A stretch of DNA of 64,000 bases, taken from the NCBI GenBank assembly GCA_031428675.1, contig JANOYC010000093.1, positions 1 through 64,000 on the forward strand, in the 5' to 3' direction. Of this stretch, positions 25,531 to 34,837 are shown piece by piece. Position 1 is the first letter of the stretch, and every line of letters starts with the position of its first letter. The stretch is from JANOYC01 sp031428675. GTDB lineage: Bacteria; Actinomycetota; Actinomycetes; Actinomycetales; Microbacteriaceae. The translations under genes were made by a program, and so were the position numbers. Under the pieces are notes generated by a model. It was given only the letters and a program-made list of their open reading frames with translations. It had not been told where the DNA came from and ran no database searches.

Positions 25531-26026
25531 TACCGAAGACACCGAACTGCCCGAACACATCGCCGTCTATCAACGCTTTCGCCGGCTGTTCGGCAATGCC
25601 ACCACGGTTTCCCGCGACGGGCGGCGGCGGGCCGAGAAGCAGAAGTCGACGAGCGTGCCCTTCGGAGAGGGCCGAGATCCGCTCGGTATCGATGACGTGC
25701 TTGGTGGCTTGACGGCGCGAATGGGCTGGAATTCCCCGCTGTCCCAAGCAGATCTGCTCGGATCGTGGCCGGAGATCGCGGGTGCAGAAACTGCTGAACA
25801 CAGCGTCCCCGCCACAATCAACGACGGCGTGCTCACCGTTCGGTGCGACTCGACGGCGTGGGCTACGCAACTGCGACTCATGCGCACGCAGTTGACGACG
25901 CTGATTGCTCAACGCTTTCCCGACGCCGGAATCACCTCAATTCGATTCGAAGGACCCAACGCCCCGTCCTGGAAACGCGGTCCCAGAGCAATTCCAGGGC
26001 GTGGTCCTCGCGATACTTACGGGTAG
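25517..26026 (+). CDS. dciA: DUF721 protein, helicase-loading factor DciA
   Basis: The 169-residue protein has the DUF721 fold in its C-terminal two thirds, with GWNSPLSQADLLGSWPEIAG and DGVLTVRCDSTAWATQLRLM. DciA is the ancestral bacterial factor that helps load DnaB and was studied in mycobacteria, where it has the same place between recF and gyrB. The start overlaps recF by 14 bases; an in-frame GTG two codons later is an alternative. The C-terminal tail is basic (GPRAIPGRGPR). Confidence 0.9.
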   Translation: MIVADTEDTELPEHIAVYQRFRRLFGNATTVSRDGRRRAEKQKSTSVPFGEGRDPLGIDDVLGGLTARMGWNSPLSQADLLGSWPEIAGAETAEHSVPATINDGVLTVRCDSTAWATQLRLMRTQLTTLIAQRFPDAGITSIRFEGPNAPSWKRGPRAIPGRGPRDTYG

Positions 26027-26194
26027 CAGGGCAAATTCGGTCACTCACTGAATCCTCTGGCCGCACAGCGCCGTTTTCGACGATCTCGGTCACCGCTACT
26101 TGATAGACTGAGGGGAGCCGTCGGGCCGATCTGTTCACAGACCTCCCTACCCGAATGGTCAGCACAACTTTATTCGGCAGGAGCTTTTTTCTCG

Positions 26195-28156
26195 ATGTCA
26201 TCACCGACCCCCGAAGCCCAGCCAGACGATTCTTACGGCGCAGATCAGATCCAGATCCTTGAGGGCCTCGAAGCGGTTCGTAAGCGGCCGGGCATGTATA
26301 TCGGATCGACCGGACCACGCGGGCTACACCACCTCGTTTACGAAGTCGTCGACAACTCGGTCGACGAAGCGCTCGCCGGGTACTGCGACTTCATTCAAGT
26401 GTCGATCCGTCGTGATGGCTCAGTGCGTGTCATCGACAACGGGCGGGGCATTCCTGTCGACATCAACCAACAGGAGCAGAAGTCCACGGTCGAAGTCGTC
26501 ATGACGATCCTGCATGCCGGTGGCAAGTTCGGCGGCGGAGGATATTCCGTGTCCGGCGGACTGCACGGAGTCGGTATTTCCGTCGTGAATGCGCTCTCGC
26601 GCGAGCTCGACGTCGAGGTGCGGCGCCAAGGCCACGTGTGGCGCATGAGTTTTGCCAACGGTGTGCCTACGGCGCCCCTGGTCAAGGGTGAGCCGTCGAC
26701 CGAGACGGGAACACAAGTTACCTTCTGGCCGAGCAGCGCGACCTTTGAGACGATCGAGTTCGATTACGAGACCCTTCGCGCACGCTTTCAACAGATGGCC
26801 TTCCTCAATAAGGGACTGCGCATCACCGTCACCGACGAACGTGGCGACGAGGATGTCGTCGAGAGTTACCTCTACGAAAAGGGTCTCGTCGACTACGTCG
26901 AATACCTCAACCGCGCCAAGAAGGCCGAGCTCGTGCACGAAGAGATCATCGCCTTCGAGTCGGAAGACACCGAGCGCAAGATCTCACTCGAAGTCGCCAT
27001 GCAATGGACGAACGCGTACACCGAGAGCGTGCACACCTACGCGAACACGATCAACACGCACGAGGGTGGAACCCACGAAGAAGGATTCCGTGCGGCGCTC
27101 ACAACGCTCGTGAATCGTTACGCGCGAGAGAAGGCAATTCTCAAGGAGAAAGACGAGAACCTTTCGGGCGACGATGTGCGCGAAGGTCTCACCGCGGTGA
27201 TCTCGGTGAAACTTGCGGAGCCGCAATTCGAGGGCCAGACGAAGACCAAACTCGGCAACACGGAAGCGAAGGCGTTCGTGCAGCGCGTCGCCGGACAGCA
27301 GCTGTCCGATTGGTTTGATCGCAACCCCACTCAGGCCCGTGACATCATTCGCAAGGCGATTCAGGCATCCGCGGCTCGGATCGCGGCACGTAAGGCTCGC
27401 GAACAGACTCGCCGCAAGGGTCTGCTCGAATCCGGCGGCATGCCGGGCAAGCTCCGTGACTGCTCGAGCAAGGATCCGTCGCTGTCAGAGATTTTCCTCG
27501 TCGAGGGCGACTCCGCAGGTGGCTCGGCGGTGCAGGGGCGCAACCCGCAATATCAGGCTATTCTCCCGCTGCGAGGCAAGATCTTGAATGTCGAGAAGGC
27601 TCGACTCGATCGTGCGCTCGCGAACAACGAAGTGCAGGCGATGATCACGGCGTTCGGCGCGGGCATCGGCGAAGACTTCAATCCTGAGAAGGCTCGCTAC
27701 CACAAGATCGTGTTGATGGCGGATGCCGACGTCGATGGTCAGCACATCACGACCCTCATCCTCACGCTGTTATTCCGCTACATGCGTCCCCTCATCGAGC
27801 ACGGTTACGTGTACCTTGCGCAGCCCCCGCTCTACCGCTTGAAGTGGACAAACGCGGAGCACCAGTTCGTCTACAGCGACCGCGAACGTGACGCGCTCAT
27901 GTCTGACGGCCTCGCAGCTGGCAAGCGCATCCCGAAGGAGAACGGCATCCAGCGCTACAAGGGACTCGGTGAGATGGACTACACCGAATTGTGGGAAACC
28001 ACGATGGATCCGGTTACCCGCACTCTCTTGCAAGTCACTCTGGATGACGCGGCTGCTGCTGACGAGATCTTCTCGACACTCATGGGTGAAGACGTTGAAT
28101 CGCGACGTAACTTCATCCAGCGCAACGCCAAGGACGTGCGCTTTCTCGACATCTAG
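26195..28156 (+). CDS. gyrB: DNA gyrase subunit B
   Basis: The 653-residue ATPase subunit has the GHKL site (VDNSVDEALAGYCD, DNGRGIPVD, GGLHGVG), the transducer domain, and the Toprim domain with EGDSAGGSA and the metal-binding DADVDGQHI. The C-terminus is RNFIQRNAKDVRFLDI. AGGAG precedes the ATG. It is followed by gyrA after 31 bases. The 168-base gap before it holds no gene. Confidence 0.98.
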   Translation: MSSPTPEAQPDDSYGADQIQILEGLEAVRKRPGMYIGSTGPRGLHHLVYEVVDNSVDEALAGYCDFIQVSIRRDGSVRVIDNGRGIPVDINQQEQKSTVEVVMTILHAGGKFGGGGYSVSGGLHGVGISVVNALSRELDVEVRRQGHVWRMSFANGVPTAPLVKGEPSTETGTQVTFWPSSATFETIEFDYETLRARFQQMAFLNKGLRITVTDERGDEDVVESYLYEKGLVDYVEYLNRAKKAELVHEEIIAFESEDTERKISLEVAMQWTNAYTESVHTYANTINTHEGGTHEEGFRAALTTLVNRYAREKAILKEKDENLSGDDVREGLTAVISVKLAEPQFEGQTKTKLGNTEAKAFVQRVAGQQLSDWFDRNPTQARDIIRKAIQASAARIAARKAREQTRRKGLLESGGMPGKLRDCSSKDPSLSEIFLVEGDSAGGSAVQGRNPQYQAILPLRGKILNVEKARLDRALANNEVQAMITAFGAGIGEDFNPEKARYHKIVLMADADVDGQHITTLILTLLFRYMRPLIEHGYVYLAQPPLYRLKWTNAEHQFVYSDRERDALMSDGLAAGKRIPKENGIQRYKGLGEMDYTELWETTMDPVTRTLLQVTLDDAAAADEIFSTLMGEDVESRRNFIQRNAKDVRFLDI

Positions 28157-28187
28157 TCGAGAATGCGCGGATAGGTAAGACACAGCA

Positions 28188-30770
28188 ATGGCTGACGAAA
28201 CGACGCCGGACGGCGCCACGCCCGAACCGACCTTTGAGAAGGCGGTGATCGACACCAGGCACGACAAGATCGAGCAGGTCGATCTGCAACTGGAGATGCA
28301 GCGCTCCTACTTGGACTACGCGATGAGCGTCATTATCGGTCGCGCGCTCCCCGATGTGCGCGACGGCTTGAAGCCCGTGCACCGGCGCGTGATCTACGCG
28401 ATGTACGACGGCGGATACCGGCCCGACAAGGGCTTCTCGAAGTGCACGCGCGTGGTCGGTGAAGTGATGGGTCAATTTCACCCGCACGGAGACACATCCA
28501 TCTATGACGCTCTTGTGCGTCTCGTTCAACCCTGGAGCCTTCGGTACCCGCTCGCCGCAGGACAGGGCAACTTCGGCTCCGCCGGAAACGACATGGCGGC
28601 GGCCCCGCGCTACACCGAGACCAAGATGGCTCCGCTGGCCATGGAGATGGTACGCGACATCGACGCGGAGACCGTCGATTTCCAAGACAACTACGACGGC
28701 AAGACCCAGGAGCCGGTCGTGCTCCCGAGCCGGTTCCCTAACCTCCTCGTCAACGGTTCGGTGGGTATTGCGGTTGGCATGGCCACAAACATTCCGCCGC
28801 ACAACCTGCGTGAGGTCGCGGCCGGTGCACTGTGGGCACTGGAGAACCCCGATCTTGAGCGTGAGGAGTTGCTGGCGGGCCTTATTCAGCGCATCAAAGG
28901 GCCGGACTTCCCCACCGGAGCGCAGATCCTTGGGGTCAAGGGAATTCACGACGCCTACCGCACCGGGCGCGGCTCGATCACGATGCGTGCCGTCGTCAGT
29001 GTCGAAGAACTGCAAGGCCGCACGGCTTTGGTTGTCACCGAGTTGCCTTACCAGGTCAACCCAGACAACCTCGCGCTGAAAATCGCCGAGCTGGTCAAAG
29101 AAGGCAAGGTCGGCGGCATCGCGGACATCCGCGATGAGACCTCCGGCCGTACCGGGCAGCGACTGGTGATCGTGCTCAAGCGCGACGCCGTCGCTAAAGT
29201 CGTGCTCAACAATCTCTACAAGCACACGCAGTTGCAGGACAATTTCGGTGCGAACATGCTGGCGATCGTCGACGGGGTCCCCCGCACGCTCGCACTCGAC
29301 GGATTCATCTCCTCGTGGATCGAGCATCAGATCGAGGTCATCGTTCGGCGCACGCAATTCCTGCTGCGGAAGGCTGAGGAGCGTGCTCACATCCTGCGCG
29401 GGTACCTGAAGGCACTCGATGCGCTCGACGAGGTCATCGCGCTCATCCGTCGTTCGGCGACCGTCGACGCGGCTCGCGAAGGCATCATGGAACTACTCGA
29501 CGTCGACGACATTCAGGCTCGGTCAATCCTCGACATGCAGCTACGCCGACTCGCCGCTCTCGAGCGCCAAAAGATCGTGGATGAGGCAGCGGAACTCGAG
29601 CGGCACATCTCGGAGTACAACCACATTCTCGTGACGCCCACCAAACAGCGACAGATCGTGCACGACGAGCTCTCCGAAATCGTCACCCGCTTCGGGGACG
29701 AGCGTCGCACCGAGATAATGTTCGGATTCGACGGAGACATGAGCGTCGAAGACCTCATTCCCGAAGAGGAGATGGTGGTCACGATCACTCGTGGTGGCTA
29801 TGTCAAGCGCACGCGTAGCGACAACTACCGCAGTCAGCACCGAGGCGGCAAGGGCGTTCGCGGCGCGCAACTGCGTGCCGACGACGTGGTCGAGCATTTC
29901 TTTGTCACCACGACCCACCACTGGTTGCTGTTTTTCACGAACACGGGTCGAGTGCTTCGGGCGAAGACCTATGAGATCCAGGAGGCCGGTCGCGATGCGA
30001 AGGGCCAGCATCTGGCCAACCTCCTTGCGCTACAGGCAGGAGAGGAAATCGCCCAGGTTCTCGACATCCGGGACTACGGGGTAGCGAAGTACCTCGTGCT
30101 CGCGACGCGTGACGGGCTCGTCAAGAAGACCGCGCTCGCTGAATACGACACCAACCGCACCGGTGGCATCATCGCGATCAACCTGCGCGAGTCTGACGAA
30201 CTCGTCTCCGCCATGCTTGTAGGCGAGAGCGACGATGTGCTGTTGGTCTCTCGCAAGGGCATGTCGATCCGCTTCACTGCGTCCGATGCGGCGCTGCGCC
30301 CGATGGGACGTTCGACGTCCGGCGTCATCGGCATGAACTTCCGCGACGACGACCGTTTGCTCGATGCGAACGTGGTCAATGACTCCGGTTTCGTCTTCGT
30401 CGTCACCGAGGGTGGCTTCGCCAAACGCACCGAAGTGGCGCAGTACCGCACGCAGAATCGCAGCGGCCTCGGCATCAAGGTGGCCAAACTCCAGGAAGCC
30501 CGAGGCGACCTCGCCGGCGCGCTGATCGTGAACGAGGACGACGAGGTGCTTGTGGTTCTCGCGAGCGGCAAGGTGGTACGCTCTGCCGTGGCCGAGGTAC
30601 CGGCCAAGGGGCGAGACACCATGGGTGTCGTGTTCGCGCGCTTTGCAGACGACGACAAGATCATCGCCGTCGCGAAGAACAGCGAACGCAACCTTGTACA
30701 GCACGACGAAACGCCTCCGAGTGACACCCCAGCGGAGCAGCCTGAAAGGAACGAGACCGTAGATGACTAG
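28188..30770 (+). CDS. gyrA: DNA gyrase subunit A
   Basis: The 860-residue subunit breaks and rejoins DNA. The catalytic Tyr is in AAAPRYTETKMA near residue 144. The quinolone region reads HPHGDTSIYDALV near residue 102, with Thr where E. coli has Ser83. The C-terminal domain has the six-bladed DNA-wrapping repeats, and the GyrA box appears as QHRGGKGVRG. The acidic tail ends ERNETVDD. Its stop overlaps the DUF3566 gene by 8 bases. Confidence 0.98.
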   Translation: MADETTPDGATPEPTFEKAVIDTRHDKIEQVDLQLEMQRSYLDYAMSVIIGRALPDVRDGLKPVHRRVIYAMYDGGYRPDKGFSKCTRVVGEVMGQFHPHGDTSIYDALVRLVQPWSLRYPLAAGQGNFGSAGNDMAAAPRYTETKMAPLAMEMVRDIDAETVDFQDNYDGKTQEPVVLPSRFPNLLVNGSVGIAVGMATNIPPHNLREVAAGALWALENPDLEREELLAGLIQRIKGPDFPTGAQILGVKGIHDAYRTGRGSITMRAVVSVEELQGRTALVVTELPYQVNPDNLALKIAELVKEGKVGGIADIRDETSGRTGQRLVIVLKRDAVAKVVLNNLYKHTQLQDNFGANMLAIVDGVPRTLALDGFISSWIEHQIEVIVRRTQFLLRKAEERAHILRGYLKALDALDEVIALIRRSATVDAAREGIMELLDVDDIQARSILDMQLRRLAALERQKIVDEAAELERHISEYNHILVTPTKQRQIVHDELSEIVTRFGDERRTEIMFGFDGDMSVEDLIPEEEMVVTITRGGYVKRTRSDNYRSQHRGGKGVRGAQLRADDVVEHFFVTTTHHWLLFFTNTGRVLRAKTYEIQEAGRDAKGQHLANLLALQAGEEIAQVLDIRDYGVAKYLVLATRDGLVKKTALAEYDTNRTGGIIAINLRESDELVSAMLVGESDDVLLVSRKGMSIRFTASDAALRPMGRSTSGVIGMNFRDDDRLLDANVVNDSGFVFVVTEGGFAKRTEVAQYRTQNRSGLGIKVAKLQEARGDLAGALIVNEDDEVLVVLASGKVVRSAVAEVPAKGRDTMGVVFARFADDDKIIAVAKNSERNLVQHDETPPSDTPAEQPERNETVDD

Positions 30771-31170
30771 TGTCGCGGAGAAGCTGCAACGCAAGGGACC
30801 GAAGTCGGTGGGCACCAAACAGGTTCGCCTGAAGCTCGTCTACGTTGACTTCTGGTCATCGGTGAAGCTCGCATTCCTGATCGCAGTGTGCCTGGGAATC
30901 GTCCTCATCGTGCTCACTGTGCTCGTCTACCTCGTGCTCTTCTCGACGGGAATCTTCAACACGCTCGACGGACTTCTCCAAGACATCTTGGGTGACCCGA
31001 AGTTCAGCATCACGGCGAGTTTCTCGCTCGTGCAGGTCAGCTTGTTCGCGGTGGTCGTCGCTATCCTGAACATCGTCGTCGGCACCGCGCTCGGAGCAAT
31101 TGCAAGCGTTCTGTACAACCTGAGTGTGCGGGTGACTGGCGGCCTTCTCGTCGGCTTCACCAACAACTAG
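30763..31170 (+). CDS. DUF3566 membrane protein next to gyrA
   Basis: The 135-residue protein has two hydrophobic helices (about residues 33-63 and 85-113) separated by an exported loop, with a Lys-rich N-terminus and the family start VRLKLVYVDFWSSVKLAF. DUF3566 proteins occupy this position after gyrA across actinobacteria (Rv0007 in M. tuberculosis). Mycobacterial work on this locus points to division and envelope roles. It overlaps gyrA, so expression is coupled. Confidence 0.9.
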   Translation: MTSVAEKLQRKGPKSVGTKQVRLKLVYVDFWSSVKLAFLIAVCLGIVLIVLTVLVYLVLFSTGIFNTLDGLLQDILGDPKFSITASFSLVQVSLFAVVVAILNIVVGTALGAIASVLYNLSVRVTGGLLVGFTNN

Positions 31171-31219
31171 CCCTGATTGGGTGAATCCGGGCAGGTGCGA
31201 TACTCTCGAATCTGCTTTG

Positions 31220-31293
31220 GGGGATATAGCTCAGGCGGTTAGAGCGCTTCGCTGATAACGAAGAGGTCCCAGGTTCAAGTCCTGGTATCCCCA
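31220..31293 (+). tRNA. tRNA-Ile (GAT)
   Basis: The 74-base cloverleaf has acceptor stem GGGGATA/TATCCCC, D-loop TAGCTCAGGCGGTTAGAGC, anticodon GAT within CTGATAA, and T-arm GGTTCAAGTCC. CCA is not encoded. It lies after gyrA as in other actinobacteria. Confidence 0.97.
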
Positions 31294-31369
31294 CTGGAGA
31301 CTCCACAAGAGACTCCTTCACTCTCCTGAAGCACCGGTTTCACCGTTCGCGCGATGAGCTTCAGTTTCG

Positions 31370-31442
31370 GGGGCCTTAGCTCAATTGGTAGAGCGCCTGC
31401 TTTGCAAGCAGGAGGTCAGGGGTTCGATTCCCCTAGGCTCCA
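31370..31442 (+). tRNA. tRNA-Ala (TGC)
   Basis: The 73-base cloverleaf has acceptor stem GGGGCCT/AGGCTCC with one G-T pair, anticodon TGC within TTTGCAA, and T-arm GGTTCGATTCC. CCA is not encoded. The accessory nitrate block begins directly after it. Confidence 0.97.
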
Positions 31443-31557
31443 CTCCCAGATGCGTCGCTGAGTGCTGTGGTCGATCATCTTCTGTTCACCTCCCGCGGAT
31501 ATTCTTCCTAGGGATGTGTTCTCCGGAACTCGTCTCGATCCCAGGCTGGAGGTGAAC

Positions 31558-32178
31558 ATGGAATCGCTGCTGCCCAAGCGAAAGAAGAAGAAGGGCCACG
31601 CTGCGAAGAAGCCAGCCCGACCGTACGTGGCGCCCGAGAAGATCGAACCGGTATCGGTAGAACGTGCCATCGATGAGGGGCTACTCATCGCTCGCGCCGC
31701 ACTAACGATGGAGGTGAAGAATCACATCATCGTCACCTCGCTGCGCGACAATCTTCCCTATGACCCCGACGAGGTCACGGCGTTCGTGCGATCGGCGATC
31801 GAGAACATGTCGCTCAATTACCTCGCTGACCGGCGCCAAATGGATCGCCTGGCAATCGCATCCATTTCGGCCGAAGGACCACAGACGAGTGGGCACGACT
31901 ACCGCTCCGAGGACTACGAGATGCTCAGCCAGCGAGGCAAGGTGTTCTCGGGCATGTCACGAGAACTGGATCGCCTCGTCGCTGACGATGATTACGTCCA
32001 ACAGATCGCGCTCGCTGCGCGCGATAAGGCGTGGGCCGAGATCGGTGCGACGATCGAGACTCGTCTTGACTGGATCCTGCATCCGCCGGTGACCGAGAGC
32101 AACTACGAGTTGGTTCGCGAGAAACGGATGCGACAACTGAAGCGCCTTGATCTTGGGGAATTCGCGCCCGAACCGTGA
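31558..32178 (+). CDS. Hypothetical protein with Lys-rich N-terminus
   Basis: The 206-residue soluble protein starts at an ATG with GGAGG eight bases upstream. Residues 4-25 are a basic cluster (KRKKKKGHAAKKPARP); the rest is predicted mostly helical and mixed in charge, with no membrane segment or recognisable catalytic motif. The basic start could bind nucleic acid, which is only a guess. It is the first gene after tRNA-Ala and has its own strong start signal. I do not recognise the family. Confidence 0.75.
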   Translation: MESLLPKRKKKKGHAAKKPARPYVAPEKIEPVSVERAIDEGLLIARAALTMEVKNHIIVTSLRDNLPYDPDEVTAFVRSAIENMSLNYLADRRQMDRLAIASISAEGPQTSGHDYRSEDYEMLSQRGKVFSGMSRELDRLVADDDYVQQIALAARDKAWAEIGATIETRLDWILHPPVTESNYELVREKRMRQLKRLDLGEFAPEP

Positions 32179-32256
32179 CCCCTGTGCCAGACTCGGGAGC
32201 ATTCACGGCGACGTGGATCACTTCGGTTCACCGTCGGCCTCGCAGGGGAGGACTCG

Positions 32257-33642
32257 GTGCTGGCGAAAGAACATCCGACGCTTCGATTTCTCGGAGCAAC
32301 GCAGACCGTCACCGGATCTCGCTTTCTCATTGAATGGCGTGATCGCCGAGTTCTGGTGGATTGCGGCCTGTTCCAGGGATACAAACAACTCCGCCTCAGA
32401 AATCGAAGCGCGTTCCCCGTGCGACCGGCCAGTATCAACGCTGTCGTGGTAACCCACGCGCATCTGGACCACACCGGCTACATACCCGCGCTGGTACGCG
32501 ATGGATTCGACGGTCGGGTGTACTCGACAGCAGGCACGGCCGAATTGTGTTCGCTTCTTCTTCCTGACAGTGGACACCTTCTGGAGGAAGAGGCGCAATT
32601 CGCAGCCAAGCGCGGCTCATCGAGACACTCGAGCCCTCGTCCGCTGTACACAGAAGACGATGCGCGCCGATCGCTTTCAGCGTTTCACGTGACACATTTC
32701 GAAAAGCACATCGACCTGGGTCATGGAATCGGGTTCGAGTTGCTGCCCGCCGGGCACATCTTGGGCGCCGCTCAAGTGCGCGTAGATGTGGCAGGACGGA
32801 TTGTGCATTTCACCGGTGATCTGGGCCGCGCAGATGACGCCCTCATGAAGCCGCCCCATCCGCTCACGGGGGCGGACATCCTGGTATCCGAATCGACCTA
32901 CGGTGATCGGTCGCATCCCGACCTCGACACCGACCACCAACTCGCAAGCGTCATCCGTCGGGTGATTGCGCGCGGGGGAGTGGTACTCATCCCCGCCTTC
33001 GCCGTCGGGCGGGCGGAAACCCTGTTGCTGCACATCTCCCGGCTGATTACGCGCGGGGAGATTCCCGAGATACCGGTGTTTTTGAACTCGCCAATGGCGG
33101 TGGATGCGTCCATCCTGTATCAGGGTCACCAGTCGGAGCATCGCATCAGCGCTGAGGAGTTCTCCGCCATGTATTCTCTGGCGACGCTCGTCCACTCGGC
33201 AGACGACTCGAAAGCGCTCAACCTGCGCGGCGGACCGATGGTCATCATCTCGGCGAGTGGAATGCTCACCGGCGGAAGAATTCTGCACCATGTGGAAACC
33301 TACGGTCCAGACACGCGTAATGCGATCGTGCTGAGTGGATTTCAAGCGGGCGGCACGCGCGGAGCAGCCTTGGCACGAGGTGATACCTCGCTCAGGATCT
33401 TCGGACGCGATGTGCCGATTGGAGCAGAGGTGGTTGTGCTGGAGAGCCTGTCGGCCCATGCAGACGCGAATGACATGATCACCTGGATGCGGCGAGCGTC
33501 TCGAACACCCGCGATGACCTATCTCGTGCACGGCGAACCCGATGCCGCCGATGCGTTGAGATCGCGAATCAAGCGTGAGCTTGGCTGGCGGGCCCGGGTT
33601 CCTGAGTATCTGGAGACGATCAACCTCTCGCACCCCACGTGA
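32257..33642 (+). CDS. Metallo-beta-lactamase/beta-CASP RNase-like protein
   Basis: The 461-residue protein has an MBL domain with the zinc ligands in HAHLDHTG (residues 67-74), HILGAAQ and FTGDLG, then a beta-CASP insert with ESTYGD before it. The last part has SASGMLTGGRI, LSAHAD and YLVHGEP, which complete the active site. This is the CPSF73/YSH1-like family of RNA endo/exonucleases; many bacterial members are uncharacterised. The start is GTG. It is 78 bases after the unknown gene and converges with the hemD-like gene. A near-parS sequence lies inside at 32691-32706. Confidence 0.88.
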   Translation: MLAKEHPTLRFLGATQTVTGSRFLIEWRDRRVLVDCGLFQGYKQLRLRNRSAFPVRPASINAVVVTHAHLDHTGYIPALVRDGFDGRVYSTAGTAELCSLLLPDSGHLLEEEAQFAAKRGSSRHSSPRPLYTEDDARRSLSAFHVTHFEKHIDLGHGIGFELLPAGHILGAAQVRVDVAGRIVHFTGDLGRADDALMKPPHPLTGADILVSESTYGDRSHPDLDTDHQLASVIRRVIARGGVVLIPAFAVGRAETLLLHISRLITRGEIPEIPVFLNSPMAVDASILYQGHQSEHRISAEEFSAMYSLATLVHSADDSKALNLRGGPMVIISASGMLTGGRILHHVETYGPDTRNAIVLSGFQAGGTRGAALARGDTSLRIFGRDVPIGAEVVVLESLSAHADANDMITWMRRASRTPAMTYLVHGEPDAADALRSRIKRELGWRARVPEYLETINLSHPT

Positions 33643-33658
33643 CGCTTGGCGGTGATCG

Positions 33659-34837
33659 TCAGATGTCGATGCGATAGCCGCGCTTGATAACCGTGGCCAC
33701 GACGCCGGGTTGAGGCAGCGCGTGGCGGAGTCGACTGATTGCGACGTCTACGGCGTGGTCGTCGACCATGTCGGGCAACGCAGCCATAATCTCGCCGCGC
33801 GACACCACGGTGCCGTGCGCAGCCACGAGCATGCGCATGAGAGTGAGGGAAACGGGAGCGAGGCTCGCACGAAGTCCATCGATGGCCACGACGCGACCGC
33901 GGAGTTCTATGAGTCCCTGATGAGTGGCGAGCCGCTTGACGCCGTGTTCTTCCAAGTGCTCCACGACGATACGGATGAGCGCGCCCATGCGAAAGCGTTC
34001 CGGCACGATCGGGCGGATTCCCGCGGTGATGAGCGGGGCTGCCGTCACAGGACCGACGGCAGCGGCGGTGACGTTGTCGGAGAACGCATCGAGCATCGCG
34101 TCGAGGCGCCCCGATTCGTCGGCTGCTCCGAACAACGCCTCCACAGCTGGCGCACTCGTGAATGTGACGACATCGACGCTGCCGGTGCAGATCGCGTCGA
34201 TCAGGCGCTGCACTCGAGTGGCGTCATCGGGAAGTAACCACCGGTACGGCGCGACCGTGAGAACAGTGACGCCGGCTGCCCGCAATCGCTCCAGTTGTGG
34301 CTTATCCGTGAAGCCATGCAACTGCACAGCGACTGTCGTACCGGCGGCGTTGTCGCGGAGCACATGATCGACGAGCGACTTCGTTGTTTCTTCGTCGCTC
34401 ATGCCGGAGTCCTCCAAGCCCGCTGCCCGCACCGCGCCGCGGGCTTTCGGGCCGCGAACGAGGATGCGCGAACCGTGCAGCGTGCTTGCGAGCGCGTCGC
34501 CGAGTCCGGCCGCATCCGCTGACTCGAACCAGCGTCGAATGCCGTATGAGGTTGTCGCAAGCACGATATCGGGCTTGCCGGCGATGATCGCCTGGGTGTC
34601 CCTGGTGATCTGGTCGTCGTCGTGTGCCGCGGCGATACGGATGGCCGGCGCGTGCAGAATCTCGGCGCCGCGACGCTCAAAGGCGGCGATGAGGTCTTCG
34701 GAGCGCCTGTCGGAGGTGACTCCGATGCGGAAGCCCTCCAATTGATCCGACCGAAACGCGGCCGGAGCGTCAGAGCTGATATCTGTCACAGTGGTGTCCC
34801 GTCGCCCGCCGGTCTTGTCCGTGTGGGGTGGACTCAC
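33659..34837 (-). CDS. hemD: Uroporphyrinogen-III synthase fused to a winged-helix domain
   Basis: The 392-residue protein has a HemD-like region (about residues 35-290; FRIGVTSDRRSEDLIAAFERR, then VVTFTSAPAVEAL and AAAVGPVTAAPL). A C-terminal OmpR-type DNA-binding domain follows (LAPVSLTLMRMLVAAHGTVVSRGE, then DVAISRLRHAL and VIKRGYRIDI). The enzyme closes hydroxymethylbilane to uroporphyrinogen III, the precursor of siroheme. The winged helix suggests a regulatory role for nitrogen genes. Its GTG overlaps the cobA stop by 4 bases. Related fusions exist in mycobacteria (Rv0260c type). Confidence 0.88.
   Translation of the reverse strand: MSPPHTDKTGGRRDTTVTDISSDAPAAFRSDQLEGFRIGVTSDRRSEDLIAAFERRGAEILHAPAIRIAAAHDDDQITRDTQAIIAGKPDIVLATTSYGIRRWFESADAAGLGDALASTLHGSRILVRGPKARGAVRAAGLEDSGMSDEETTKSLVDHVLRDNAAGTTVAVQLHGFTDKPQLERLRAAGVTVLTVAPYRWLLPDDATRVQRLIDAICTGSVDVVTFTSAPAVEALFGAADESGRLDAMLDAFSDNVTAAAVGPVTAAPLITAGIRPIVPERFRMGALIRIVVEHLEEHGVKRLATHQGLIELRGRVVAIDGLRASLAPVSLTLMRMLVAAHGTVVSRGEIMAALPDMVDDHAVDVAISRLRHALPQPGVVATVIKRGYRIDI

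Noticed and set aside
26027..26194. Possible gyrB promoter elements
   Set aside because: AT-rich hexamers are present but no -35/-10 pair with correct spacing stood out.
31443..31557. Possible attachment site at the tRNA-Ala end
   Set aside because: No integrase and no second copy of the tRNA 3' end was seen near 46.6 kb.
31558..33642. Two-gene defence system (unknown protein plus MBL nuclease)
   Set aside because: The genes have separate start signals and no sensor, ATPase, toxin or reverse transcriptase is nearby, so there is no positive support.
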